Assembly (NCBI GenBank): GCA_050249455.1
Contig: JBFWQM010000057.1
Location: 1 to 25,783, forward strand
Source of the DNA: JBFWQM01 sp050249455
GTDB taxonomy: Bacteria; Pseudomonadota; Alphaproteobacteria; MPNO01; VGEU01
Direction: 5' to 3'
DNA: 25,783 nt
Below are positions 1-7,771 of this stretch, piece after piece (position 1 is the stretch's first letter; each line of letters begins with the position of its first letter). The translations under genes were made by a program, and so were the position numbers. Under the pieces are notes generated by a model. That model saw only the letters and a list, made by a program, of their open reading frames with translations, ran no database searches and was not told the origin of the DNA.

Positions 1-1238
1 CCGACCGGGTAGGGGACGTCGGCGGCGGTCAGCAGGTTCTTCATCCGGAACGCGACCCGGTCGATGCCGAGCTCGGCCGCGGCGATGTCGAACAGCCGCT
101 CGCGGAAGAAGTTGGCCTCGTAGCGCCCCGGCCCGCGATAGGTGCCGACGGGGGTCTTGTTGGTCATCACCGCCTCCACCGTGCAGGCGTAGTCGGCGAT
201 GCGGTAGGGGCCGGGGACGAACTGGCCGGCCTTGGCCGGCACCACGCCGCCGTTGGTGCGGGTGTAGGCGCCCATGTCGGCGCGGATCGTCGCGCGCAGC
301 GCCAGGATCGTGCCGTCGCGCGTCGTCGCGATCTCGAGGTCGCAATCGACCTCGCGCGAGTGGTTGGCGGCCAGCAGATGCTCGCGGCGGTCCTCGATCC
401 ACTTCACCGGCCGGCCGGCGCGGATCGCCGCCACCGGGACCAGCAGGTCCTCCGGATAGAACTCGCCGCGGCCGCCGAAGCCGCCGCCGACGTCGGGCTC
501 GACGATCTCGATCCGGTCCTCGGCCATGTCGAGGAAGACGGCGAGCGCGGCGCGGTTGAAGAAGTTGACCTTGGTGCCGCCCCACACCGTCAGCCGGCCG
601 GCGGCACGGTCGAACGAGGCGGCGAGGCCGCGCGTCTCCAGCGGCACCGCGGCGTGGCGGTGGGCGTGGAAGCGCGCGCGGCGGGTGTAGTCGGCACGCG
701 CGAACGCGGCGTCGGCGTCGCCGCGACCGACCGCGTAGCGGAAGCCGACATTGTCGCCGGCCGCGTCGTTGATCAGTGTCGCGCCGTCCAGCGCCGCGGC
801 GACGGTGACCACCGGCGGCAGCACGTCGTAGTCGACCGCGATCGCCGCCAGCGCATCCTCGGCCCGGTAGCGGTCGTCGGCGACGACGACGGCGACCGGC
901 TCGCCGGCGTAGCGCACCACGTCGTCGGCGAGCGGCCGCTGCTGGAACCGCTCGACGCCGGGCAGGGGCGCGAGGCGGACCGGTATCGGCTTCGCGTAGG
1001 CGGCGATGTCGGCGAAGGCGAACGCATCGGCCACGCCGGCCATCGCGCGGGCCGCGGCGAGGTCGACGCCGCGGACGCGCGCGTGCGCATGCGGGCTGCG
1101 CAGGATTGCGAGGTGCAGAGCGCCGGGCGGCGTGACGTCGTCCACGAACCGGGCGCGGCCGGTCAGGAACCGCGCGTCCTCGGTGCGCCGCAGCGCCCGG
1201 CCGACGAAGCCTTCATCCGTGCCATGCGGGACCGACAT
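1..1238 (-). CDS. CoxL-type molybdopterin-binding hydroxylase subunit (partial, N-terminal half)
   Basis: Large subunit of the xanthine dehydrogenase / aldehyde oxidase / CO dehydrogenase family, which hydroxylates or oxidises small substrates at a molybdenum cofactor. The gene starts at the ATG at 1238 (MSVPHGTDEGFVGRALRR) and runs off the left edge, so about 412 residues of a usual ~780 are visible. The start reads as the a/b hammerhead domain (RTEDARFLTGRARFVDD, LRSPHAHARV, then AGEPVAVVVADDRY near residue 105-120). The Mo-cofactor domain follows, with GGGFGGRGEFYPED near residue 250. Near residue 365 is TYRGPGR, at the place where form I CO dehydrogenases carry AYxCSFR and form II carry AYRGAGR. 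This argues against a true CO dehydrogenase; the substrate is unknown. The FAD (CoxM) and iron-sulfur (CoxS) partners are not in the window. The family call is secure. Confidence 0.9.
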   Translation of the reverse strand, partial: MSVPHGTDEGFVGRALRRTEDARFLTGRARFVDDVTPPGALHLAILRSPHAHARVRGVDLAAARAMAGVADAFAFADIAAYAKPIPVRLAPLPGVERFQQRPLADDVVRYAGEPVAVVVADDRYRAEDALAAIAVDYDVLPPVVTVAAALDGATLINDAAGDNVGFRYAVGRGDADAAFARADYTRRARFHAHRHAAVPLETRGLAASFDRAAGRLTVWGGTKVNFFNRAALAVFLDMAEDRIEIVEPDVGGGFGGRGEFYPEDLLVPVAAIRAGRPVKWIEDRREHLLAANHSREVDCDLEIATTRDGTILALRATIRADMGAYTRTNGGVVPAKAGQFVPGPYRIADYACTVEAVMTNKTPVGTYRGPGRYEANFFRERLFDIAAAELGIDRVAFRMKNLLTAADVPYPV

Positions 1239-1301
1239 CGGCCGCAATCTAGGAGCCTGTGCGGGTCATGGCCATAGGCTGCGTTGCGCCGGGGGGCCCG
1301 A

Positions 1302-1919
1302 TCAGAAATAGCGCTTGTAGCCCAGCGTCACGAAGTTCGAGCCGTCGCGCACCCCATCGATCAGCCCGAAGATGCCGCTGCGGTGCTGCAGCCGGATGAC
1401 GAGCTGGTCGTCGGGGTACTCGGGCAGCGCGCCGGTGATCTCCACATTGAGCTGGTTGAGGATCTTGGAGTGCCAGCCCTTGTCGGTCTCCATCAGCGGC
1501 TCCTCGGTCACGTAGCGCGGGCCGATGCCGAAGGCGAGCGTGGTGTCGATCGACCGATTCCACGGGAACCGGTGCCAGCGCGCGTAAGCGGTGGTGCTGA
1601 ACTCGTGAAACTCCTGGCGCCCGAAGTGATAGGCGTACATGCCCTCCAGCTCGAACGACAAGCGCCGGTCGAACACGCGCCCGACCTCGCGCCCCACGGT
1701 GACCACCGCGATGTAGTCCTCGGTCCGCGACATGCCGAACGGATTGACGAAGATCTGGCTGAAGCTGGTGTTGAGGCCGAAGCCGCCGAACACGCCGACG
1801 AACCAGGGGTGGGCCGTCTCGTTATCCTCAGCGGCCGCGGGCGCCGCGGCGAGCGCCGCGGCGGCGAACAGCATGGGGCGCAGGGCGCGATGGAAGCGGC
1901 GGTTGGCGGTACGTCTCAC
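1302..1919 (-). CDS. Outer-membrane beta-barrel protein, PagL-like acyloxyacyl hydrolase family
   Basis: A 205-residue exported protein. Residues 1-30 form a signal peptide: a basic n-region with several Arg, a hydrophobic run LFAAAALAAAP, and cleavage likely after AAA-E. The mature part alternates polar and aromatic residues and ends in KRYF, a C-terminal Phe typical of outer-membrane barrels. QHRSGIFGLIDG (H179, S181) resembles the HxS motif of lipid A 3-O-deacylase PagL and its alphaproteobacterial relatives. At the spacing of the third catalytic residue (Glu in PagL) I find Gly, with Asp192 next to it, so activity is uncertain. The start chosen is GTG at 1919, which gives a complete signal peptide; an ATG at 1874 would leave a very short one. 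No clear ribosome binding site precedes either. It is transcribed away from the SDR gene, with a 168-base shared upstream region. Confidence 0.65.
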   Translation of the reverse strand: MRRTANRRFHRALRPMLFAAAALAAAPAAAEDNETAHPWFVGVFGGFGLNTSFSQIFVNPFGMSRTEDYIAVVTVGREVGRVFDRRLSFELEGMYAYHFGRQEFHEFSTTAYARWHRFPWNRSIDTTLAFGIGPRYVTEEPLMETDKGWHSKILNQLNVEITGALPEYPDDQLVIRLQHRSGIFGLIDGVRDGSNFVTLGYKRYF

Positions 1920-2087
1920 GGTCGGGGCAGCGGCTCGTTCATCTACGCGACTTGAAGCGAAAGCGACGGCGGGCCCGCCAATCTAGCCCATCGATGCGGC
2001 CGGGTCGCGCGCCGAGTGACGGTTGTGGACCCGGCTGCTTTGCCGTAAGGATTCGGCAGGCCAAATTCATGCAAGGGATGGGTTTCT

Positions 2088-2897
2088 ATGGACCTCAAGC
2101 TCGCCGGCAAGGTCGCGCTCGTCACGGGCGGCAGCAAGGGCATCGGCAAGGGCATCGCCCGGGTGCTGGCGCGGGAAGGCTGCAAGGTGGCGATCTGCGC
2201 CCGCGAGATGAAGGGGCTCGAGGACACGGCCGCCGAGATCCGGCGCGAGACCAACGGGGAGGTGCTGCCGATCGCCGCCGACCTGACCCGGCCGGCCGAC
2301 GCCCAGAACTTCGTGGACAAGGCGGCCGCCCACTTCGGCCGGGTGGACATCCTGGTCAACAACGCCGGCGCGGCGCCGGGCGGCGTGATCGAGACCCTGA
2401 CGGAGGACGACTGGGCGGCGGCGCTGCAGCTCAAGTTCATGGGCTATGTCCGCTGCACGAAGGCGGCACTGCCATACATGCAAAAGCAGCGCGGGGGACG
2501 AATCGTCAACCTGATCGGCAACGACGGCATCAAGCATTCGTACTGGGAGATCGCGCCGGGGGCGGCGAACGCCGCCGGTCAGAACTTCACGATGTCGATG
2601 GCCGGCCGCTACGGCAAGGACAACATCAGCTTCGTCGCCGTCAATCCCGGACCCGTCCGTACCGAACGCTGGGACGGCCTGGTCAAGGCGATGGCGCGCG
2701 ACATGAAGCTCAGCTACGAGGAGGCGGACAAGCTCGCCCCCCGCTCGATCCCGCTGGGGCGCATCGCGGAAGTGGAGGAGGTGGCGAACCTCGTCGCCTA
2801 CCTCGCCTCCGACCTCGCGCACTTCGTGAATGGAACCATGATCGAGATCGACGGCGGCCAGCAGAAGCCGCTGATGGACATGGCGCGCGATCGCTGA
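2088..2897 (+). CDS. SDR-family protein with degenerate active site
   Basis: A 269-residue classical-length short-chain dehydrogenase/reductase fold. The NAD(P)-binding TGGSKGIG motif is at 13-20, the fold-stabilising NNAG at 91-94, and NPGPVRT at 186-192. The catalytic tetrad is not in its usual form. The strand that normally ends in the catalytic Ser reads NLIGND (141-146). The place of YxxxK reads PGAAN (157-161), so Tyr and Lys are Pro and Asn. The helix that normally gives the catalytic Asn reads LQLKFMGY (113-120). From memory, a subgroup of proteobacterial SDR-like proteins shares the LKxxGY and GAxxNAA features; its chemistry is not known to me. The start at 2088 is preceded by AAGGGA. 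The alpha/beta hydrolase follows after 13 bases, so the two are probably co-transcribed. The fold is secure; dehydrogenase activity is doubtful. Confidence 0.85.
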   Translation: MDLKLAGKVALVTGGSKGIGKGIARVLAREGCKVAICAREMKGLEDTAAEIRRETNGEVLPIAADLTRPADAQNFVDKAAAHFGRVDILVNNAGAAPGGVIETLTEDDWAAALQLKFMGYVRCTKAALPYMQKQRGGRIVNLIGNDGIKHSYWEIAPGAANAAGQNFTMSMAGRYGKDNISFVAVNPGPVRTERWDGLVKAMARDMKLSYEEADKLAPRSIPLGRIAEVEEVANLVAYLASDLAHFVNGTMIEIDGGQQKPLMDMARDR

Positions 2898-2910
2898 AGG
2901 GGGCCGGACC

Positions 2911-3798
2911 ATGCCGCATGCCAATTCGGGCGGGGTGAAGCTCTACTACGAGGACACCGGCGCCGGCCTGCCTATCGTTTTCGTGCACGAGTTCGCCGGC
3001 GACCACCGCAGCTGGGTGCCGCAGGTGCGGTTCTTCTCCCGCCGCTACCGCTGCATCACCTTCAACGCCCGCGGCTATCCGCCCTCGGACGTGCCGCAGG
3101 ACCTTTCGGCGTATTCGCAGCGACAGGCGTGCGACGACATCGCCGCCGTCATGCGCCATTGCGGCATCGACAAGGCCCACGTCGTGGGCATCTCGATGGG
3201 CGGCTTCGCGACCGTCCACTTCGGCCTCAACCACCCGCAGATGGCGCGCTCGCTCACCGTGGTCGGCTGCGGCTACGGCTCGAAGATCGAGGAGCGCCCC
3301 CGGTTCCAGGCCGACAGCGAGGAGCTGGCCGCCCGCTTCGACAAGGACGGCGCGGCGGCGGTCGGGCGCACTTATGCCGCGGGCACCTATCGCCTGACCT
3401 TCAAGACCAAGGACCCGCAGGGCTGGGCCGAGTTCCGCGACCAGCTGATGGAGCACGATTCCAAGGGCGCGGCCAACACGCTGCGCGGCGTGCAGAAGAT
3501 GCGCCCGTCGCTGTGGGAGCTGGAGGAGAAGCTCCGGGCCGTCTCGGTCCCGATGCTGGTCGTCAACGGCGACGAGGACGAGTTCTGCCTGGAGCCCGGC
3601 GTCTTCCTGCGCCGCACCGTGCCGACCGCGAGCCTGTGGGTGCTGCCGCGCACCGGCCACACCGTGAACCTGGAGGAACCGGCCGCCTTCAACGCCGGCC
3701 TCGCCGAGTTCTTCGCGATGGTCGAGGCCGGCCGCTGGGGCGAACGCGCATCGTCCGGCGGCACCGGTTCCGCCATGCTGTCGGGCACCGACGACTGA
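2911..3798 (+). CDS. Alpha/beta hydrolase
   Basis: A 295-residue cytoplasmic alpha/beta hydrolase. The nucleophile elbow is GISMGG with Ser95. The acid is probably Asp221 or Asp223 in NGDEDEF, and the base is His250 in RTGHTVNLEEP. The oxyanion-hole segment is HEFAGD (26-31), where most relatives have HGxxG. The length is normal for the family, with a poorly conserved 15-residue C-terminal tail. The ATG at 2911 is preceded by GAAGGGGG, a strong ribosome binding site. It lies 13 bases behind the SDR-like gene, which suggests a two-gene operon acting on one substrate, perhaps ester, lactone or enol-lactone hydrolysis. The substrate cannot be read from the sequence. Confidence 0.9.
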   Translation: MPHANSGGVKLYYEDTGAGLPIVFVHEFAGDHRSWVPQVRFFSRRYRCITFNARGYPPSDVPQDLSAYSQRQACDDIAAVMRHCGIDKAHVVGISMGGFATVHFGLNHPQMARSLTVVGCGYGSKIEERPRFQADSEELAARFDKDGAAAVGRTYAAGTYRLTFKTKDPQGWAEFRDQLMEHDSKGAANTLRGVQKMRPSLWELEEKLRAVSVPMLVVNGDEDEFCLEPGVFLRRTVPTASLWVLPRTGHTVNLEEPAAFNAGLAEFFAMVEAGRWGERASSGGTGSAMLSGTDD

Positions 3799-3832
3799 GG
3801 GCCGCGTTCCGCCGGTCAATGGGCCGGCGGCT

Positions 3833-3882
3833 GCCCGCCTCATCCTTCCCGTCGCTTGCGCGACGGGAAGGATGAGGCGGGC
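3833..3882. repeat. Perfect 23-bp inverted repeat (hairpin)
   Basis: The arms at 3833-3855 and 3860-3882 are exact reverse complements separated by TTGC. The hairpin lies 35 bases after the hydrolase stop and about 140 bases before the first glycosyltransferase. No clear T-run follows the right arm, so it is not a classical intrinsic terminator, though it may still protect or end the upstream transcript. Its length and perfection look more like a dispersed palindromic element. The rest of the 3799-4023 gap holds no gene that I can support. Confidence 0.8.
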
Positions 3883-4023
3883 GCCCCGGTTATTTCCGTC
3901 AGGGCGATAGCCCCTCGCGCATCCCGCCTTTACCCTCCGTTGACCAAACCCCGCGACACTGACGGCTGAGCCGGCGGGCGGCCATGACGGCCGCCGCGCG
4001 GCGTGGGTATCGCGGAGTCCGTC

Positions 4024-5220
4024 ATGGCCACCGGCTTCTGGCGCGCCGAGCTGCCGGGCGACGTCGATTCGAGGGCGCTGACGCGCTACGCGCTGCTGTT
4101 CATCCTGGCCTACGGCGTCGCCGGGGTGGTGTGGATGATCGGCGCCCGCGGCATGCTGGACCCGCGCGGCGAGCCGGTCGGCTATGACTTCATCACCTTC
4201 TGGAGCGCGTCCTGGCTCGCCCTCGGCGGCCGGCCGGAGGCGGCCTACCAGATGTCGGAGATCGCCGCCGCGCAGCAGGTCGCGGTGACGGCGTTCCGCG
4301 GCGTCTTCCTATGGCACTACCCGCCGACCTTCTTCCTGGTGGCGCTGCCGCTGTCGCTGCTGCCGTACCTCGTCTCCTACCTCACCTTCGTCGGGGTCAC
4401 CTTCGCCGGACTGGCCGCGGTGGTGCGGCGCATCGTTCCGGCGCGCGGCTGGCTGCTCGGCCTGTGCGCGTTCCCCGGCACGTTCATCAACGGGTTCCAG
4501 GGCCAGAACGGCTTCCTGACCGCCAGCCTGCTCGGCGGCGGCCTGGTGCTGCTGCAGCGCCGGCCGGCGCTCGCCGGCGTGTGCTTCGGCCTGCTGACGG
4601 TGAAGCCCCATCTCGGCCTCCTGATCCCCGTTGCGCTCGCGCTGTCGCGGCAGTGGCGGGCGTTCGCGTTCGCGGCGGTCACGGCGGTCGCCTTCCTCGG
4701 CCTGTCGACGGCGGTGCTCGGCCGCCGGACCCTGGAGGCGTTCATCGACAACGCGCCGGTGGTGCGCTTCGTGCTGGAGGCCGGCATCCTCGACTGGGAC
4801 AAGATGCCGACCACGTTCGCCGCCGTGCGCCTGATCGGCGGCGGCGTGACGGCCGGCTACGCGCTGCAGGGCATCGTCGCGGCGGTCGCGCTGGCGGCGG
4901 TGGCGTGGCTGTGGTCGCGCCCGCATCCGCTGCCGCTGGCGGTGCGCGGCTCCGGCCTCGTCACGGCGGCGCTGCTGACGCCGCCCTACCTCTTCAACTA
5001 CGACATGATGGCCTGCATCCTGCCGCTGGCCTGGCTGGCGCACGAAGGCTGGCGCAAGGGATTCCTCAAGGGCGAGAAGGCGGTGCTGGCCGCTGTCTGG
5101 ATCGCCCCGATCGTCGTTTTCTCGCTGGCGAAGCAGACCGGCGTCCAGCTCGCTCCCGTGGTGCTGCTGGCGCTGCTCGGCGTCGTCGTGCGGCGGGCGC
5201 TCGCCACGCCGGCGCCATGA
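4024..5220 (+). CDS. GT87/DUF2029-type membrane glycosyltransferase, paralogue 1
   Basis: A polytopic inner-membrane protein of 398 residues with about ten hydrophobic segments, matching the DUF2029 / glycosyltransferase 87 family. These GT-C-fold enzymes use polyprenyl-phosphate sugars on the periplasmic side. Asp55 in GYDFITFWSAS, in the first periplasmic loop, is the likely catalytic Asp by analogy with mycobacterial PimE. Other landmarks are HYPPTFF (98-104), GQNGFLT (160-166), KPH (194-196) and PYLFNYD (321-327). I chose the ATG at 4024 because GGAG sits 6 bases upstream; an in-frame GTG at 4003 would add seven residues. Paralogue 2 follows after 31 bases. The sugar donor and acceptor are unknown. 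Confidence 0.8.
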   Translation: MATGFWRAELPGDVDSRALTRYALLFILAYGVAGVVWMIGARGMLDPRGEPVGYDFITFWSASWLALGGRPEAAYQMSEIAAAQQVAVTAFRGVFLWHYPPTFFLVALPLSLLPYLVSYLTFVGVTFAGLAAVVRRIVPARGWLLGLCAFPGTFINGFQGQNGFLTASLLGGGLVLLQRRPALAGVCFGLLTVKPHLGLLIPVALALSRQWRAFAFAAVTAVAFLGLSTAVLGRRTLEAFIDNAPVVRFVLEAGILDWDKMPTTFAAVRLIGGGVTAGYALQGIVAAVALAAVAWLWSRPHPLPLAVRGSGLVTAALLTPPYLFNYDMMACILPLAWLAHEGWRKGFLKGEKAVLAAVWIAPIVVFSLAKQTGVQLAPVVLLALLGVVVRRALATPAP

Positions 5221-5251
5221 CCTTGTTCAACCCCGAGCGATTTTTCAGGAC

Positions 5252-6496
5252 ATGTTCAGCCTTCTCCGCCGGCATTTCCCGGCGCTTGCGGTCCCGCCCA
5301 TCCCCGAAGCCTGGCTCACGCCGGAGCGGATCAAGGACTGGGGCCTCGTCTGCATCACGACCTACGTCCTGGTCGCCTTCGCCTGGATCTCGGGCACCGA
5401 GGACTTCATCGAGCCGTCCGGGGCGCCGATCGGCCACGACTTCCTGTCGTTCTGGAGCGCATCGCTGATCGCGCTGGGCGGCGCGGCGGCGGCCGCCTAC
5501 GACCCGGCGCAGATCGCCGTGGCGCACAAGGTCGTGGCGCCCGGCATGCCCGGGGTGCTGCCGTGGAGCTATCCGCCGACCTACCTGCTGGCCGTGCTGC
5601 CGCTCGCCCTCATCCCCTATCTGGCGTCGTTCTTCCTCTTCATCGGGCTGACGTTCTGCGCCTACGCCGCGGTGGTCTACTGGATCGCGCCGACCGCGCT
5701 GACGCTGCTGATGCTGATCGCCTCGCCGGGCGCGTTCCTCAACACGTTCCACGGCCAGAACGGCTTCCTGACGGGGGCGCTGTTGGGCGCGGCCTGCTAC
5801 TACATGGACAAGCGCCCGGTGCGCGCCGGCATCGCGATCGGCCTGCTCGCCTACAAGCCGCACTGGGCGATCCTTTTCCCGATCGCGCTGGCGGCCGACC
5901 GGCGCTGGCGCACCTTCGCCGCGGCGGCCGTCACGGCGGTCGCCTTTGCCGGCGCCAGCCTGGCGGTGCTGGGGGTCGAGCCGTGGATCGCGTTCCTCGA
6001 CAACCTGCCCTTCATCGGCATGGTGGTGGAGCAGGGCAAGCTGCCGTGGCCCAAGATGCCGACCACCTTCGTCACCTTCCGCCAACTCGGCGTCGGCATC
6101 GACCTCGCGCATGCGCTGCAGCTCTGCATCGCCTTTGCCGCCGCCGCCGCGGTCGCCTGGACCTGGTCGCAGCCGGTGCCGGTCGGGCTCAAGGGGGCGA
6201 TGGTGGTCGTCGCTACCACGCTGGCGACGCCATATCTGTTCGACTACGACCTCGCCGCGCTGGCGATCCCGCTCGCGCTGCTGGCGCGCGAAGGCATGAT
6301 CCGCGGCTTCCTGCCGGGCGAGCGGATCGCGCTCATCGTGGCGTGGGCTATTCCGCTGATCGGCTCGCACCTCGCCTTCAAGTTCGGCGTGCAGGCGACG
6401 CCGCTGGTGATGGCGGCGCTGATCGCGCTGATGATCCGCCGGGCGCGCGTGCACCTCGGGCTGCCCGGCCTGCGGCCGGCGCCCCGCTATGCCTGA
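5252..6496 (+). CDS. GT87/DUF2029-type membrane glycosyltransferase, paralogue 2
   Basis: A 414-residue polytopic membrane protein clearly homologous to both neighbours. It shares GHDFLSFWSAS (catalytic-type Asp63), SYPPTYLLAVLPLALIPYL (106-124), HGQNGFLT (167-174), YKPHW (201-205), KMPTTFVTFR, and TPYLFDYD followed by GFLPGER. It differs from paralogue 1 by a longer cytoplasmic N-terminus of about 30 residues before the first membrane segment. The start at 5252 follows GATTTTTCAGGAC, where CAGGA is a modest ribosome binding site. The stop overlaps the start of paralogue 3 by 8 bases (ATGCCTGA), so translation of the two is likely coupled. It probably acts in the same surface-glycan or glycolipid pathway as its neighbours. 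Confidence 0.8.
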   Translation: MFSLLRRHFPALAVPPIPEAWLTPERIKDWGLVCITTYVLVAFAWISGTEDFIEPSGAPIGHDFLSFWSASLIALGGAAAAAYDPAQIAVAHKVVAPGMPGVLPWSYPPTYLLAVLPLALIPYLASFFLFIGLTFCAYAAVVYWIAPTALTLLMLIASPGAFLNTFHGQNGFLTGALLGAACYYMDKRPVRAGIAIGLLAYKPHWAILFPIALAADRRWRTFAAAAVTAVAFAGASLAVLGVEPWIAFLDNLPFIGMVVEQGKLPWPKMPTTFVTFRQLGVGIDLAHALQLCIAFAAAAAVAWTWSQPVPVGLKGAMVVVATTLATPYLFDYDLAALAIPLALLAREGMIRGFLPGERIALIVAWAIPLIGSHLAFKFGVQATPLVMAALIALMIRRARVHLGLPGLRPAPRYA

Positions 6497-7700
6497 CCGC
6501 GCCGCCGCCGACCTCGCCGGCGGGCGCCTGTTCCGGCTGGCCTGGGCGGCGGCCGTCGTCCTCTACGTCGTGGCCGCCGCCGGCTGGATCGCACGCAGCC
6601 GCGCGCTGGTGGCGCAGGGGCTGGAGCCGGTCGGGCACGACTTCCTGGCGTTCTGGAGCGCCTCGCACGTCGCGCTGAACCAGCTGCCCGCCGACGCCTA
6701 CTCGGCCGGCCCGATCGTCGCCGCGCATCACCTCGCCTATCCGGCGATGAGCGGCTACTTCCCGTGGATCTACCCGCCCACCTTCCTGCTGGCGGTGCTG
6801 CCGCTGGCGCTGCTGCCGCACCTCGTCGCCTATGCCCTGTTCGTGGCGGCGACCTTCGCCGGCTACCTGGCGGTGTTGCGCCGCATCGCGCCGACCGCGG
6901 CGGCGGCGTTCCTCGTCGCGGCGGCGCCGGCGACGTTCGCCAACGCGACGCACGGCCAGAACGGGTTCCTGACCGCGTCGCTGCTCGGCGCGGCTGCGCT
7001 GTTGCTCGACCGACGCCCGGCGCTGGCCGGGGTTGCGATTGGGCTGCTTGCCTACAAGCCGCACTGGGCGATGCTGCTGCCGGTGGCGCTCGCGGCATCG
7101 GGCCGGTGGCGGGCCTTCGCGGCGGCGGCGGCGACGGCGGCGGCGTTCGTGCTGGCCAGCGGCGCCGTGCTGGGCCTCGACACCTTCGCCGGGTTCTGGC
7201 GCACCCTGCCGCTGATGCGGCAGGTGACCGAGGACGGGCTGATCCCGTGGTCCTACATGCCGACCGCCTTCAGCGCCGTCCGGCTCGGCGGCGGCGGCAT
7301 TGCGGCCGCCTACGCCGTGCAGGCGGCCTCCGCCGTGGCGGCGGTCGCCGTGGTCGCCTGGCTGTGGCGGCAGCCGGCGCCGGTCGGCCTTCAGGTCGCT
7401 GGCACCATCGCCGCCACGGTGCTGGCGACGCCGTATCTGTTCGACTACGACCTCGTCGCCGTCGGCGTCGCGCTGGCCCTGGTGGCGCGCGAGGCCTGGC
7501 GCACCGGCTTCCTGCCGGGCGAGCGGCCGGCGCTCCTGCTGGTCTGGCTGGTGCCGCTGGTCGGCACCCTGCTGGCGGAGGCGACGGCGGTGCAGGCGGG
7601 GCCGTTGGCGATGGCCCTTTTCGTGGCGGCGGTCGTGCGCCGCGCACGCCGGCGCGGCCCGGCCCCAGGGCTGGCGCCCGGAGCCGCCCGGTACGCCTGA
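6489..7700 (+). CDS. GT87/DUF2029-type membrane glycosyltransferase, paralogue 3
   Basis: A 403-residue polytopic membrane protein, third member of the tandem set. It carries GHDFLAFWSAS (Asp51), IYPPTFLLAVLPLALLPHL (94-112), HGQNGFLTASLLG (155-167), YKPHW (189-193), and TPYLFDYD with GFLPGER towards the C-terminus. It shares more uninterrupted motifs with paralogue 2 than with paralogue 1 (YKPHW, TPYLFDYD, GFLPGER, and a C-terminal RYA ending in both). That suggests 2 and 3 separated most recently. The ATG at 6489 lies inside the last codons of paralogue 2. A new promoter after its stop marks the end of the unit. The absence of any sugar-nucleotide enzyme nearby leaves the product unknown. 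Confidence 0.8.
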   Translation: MPDRAAADLAGGRLFRLAWAAAVVLYVVAAAGWIARSRALVAQGLEPVGHDFLAFWSASHVALNQLPADAYSAGPIVAAHHLAYPAMSGYFPWIYPPTFLLAVLPLALLPHLVAYALFVAATFAGYLAVLRRIAPTAAAAFLVAAAPATFANATHGQNGFLTASLLGAAALLLDRRPALAGVAIGLLAYKPHWAMLLPVALAASGRWRAFAAAAATAAAFVLASGAVLGLDTFAGFWRTLPLMRQVTEDGLIPWSYMPTAFSAVRLGGGGIAAAYAVQAASAVAAVAVVAWLWRQPAPVGLQVAGTIAATVLATPYLFDYDLVAVGVALALVAREAWRTGFLPGERPALLLVWLVPLVGTLLAEATAVQAGPLAMALFVAAVVRRARRRGPAPGLAPGAARYA

Positions 7701-7709
7701 CCGGCCGCC

Positions 7710-7739
7710 TTGGCAGGCGCCGCGGGCGGCGTCTATAGT
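7710..7739 (+). promoter_or_regulatory. Sigma70-like promoter for the DnaJ-class gene
   Basis: TTGGCA (7710-7715) and TATAGT (7734-7739) are separated by 18 bases. Each differs from the consensus at one or two positions. The elements stand out in very GC-rich sequence, directly between the third glycosyltransferase and the DnaJ-class gene. The predicted transcript would begin about 25 bases before the GTG start. No heat-shock-type inverted repeat is visible next to it. Confidence 0.5.
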
Positions 7740-7771
7740 CGCGCACCGCACGTCTTCGCCGGACCGAACCC

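Noticed and set aside
360..1277. Plus-strand open frame of about 305 codons opposite the CoxL-type gene
   Set aside because: It is antisense to a clear molybdenum hydroxylase reading and its composition matches no protein family I recognise.
3940..3968. Promoter upstream of the glycosyltransferases (TTGACC at 3940-3945)
   Set aside because: A good -35-like box is present, but no acceptable -10 sequence lies 16-19 bases downstream.
4003..4023. GTG at 4003 as the start of glycosyltransferase paralogue 1
   Set aside because: The ATG at 4024 has a well-placed GGAG six bases upstream; the GTG has none, and the extra seven residues have no counterpart in the paralogues.
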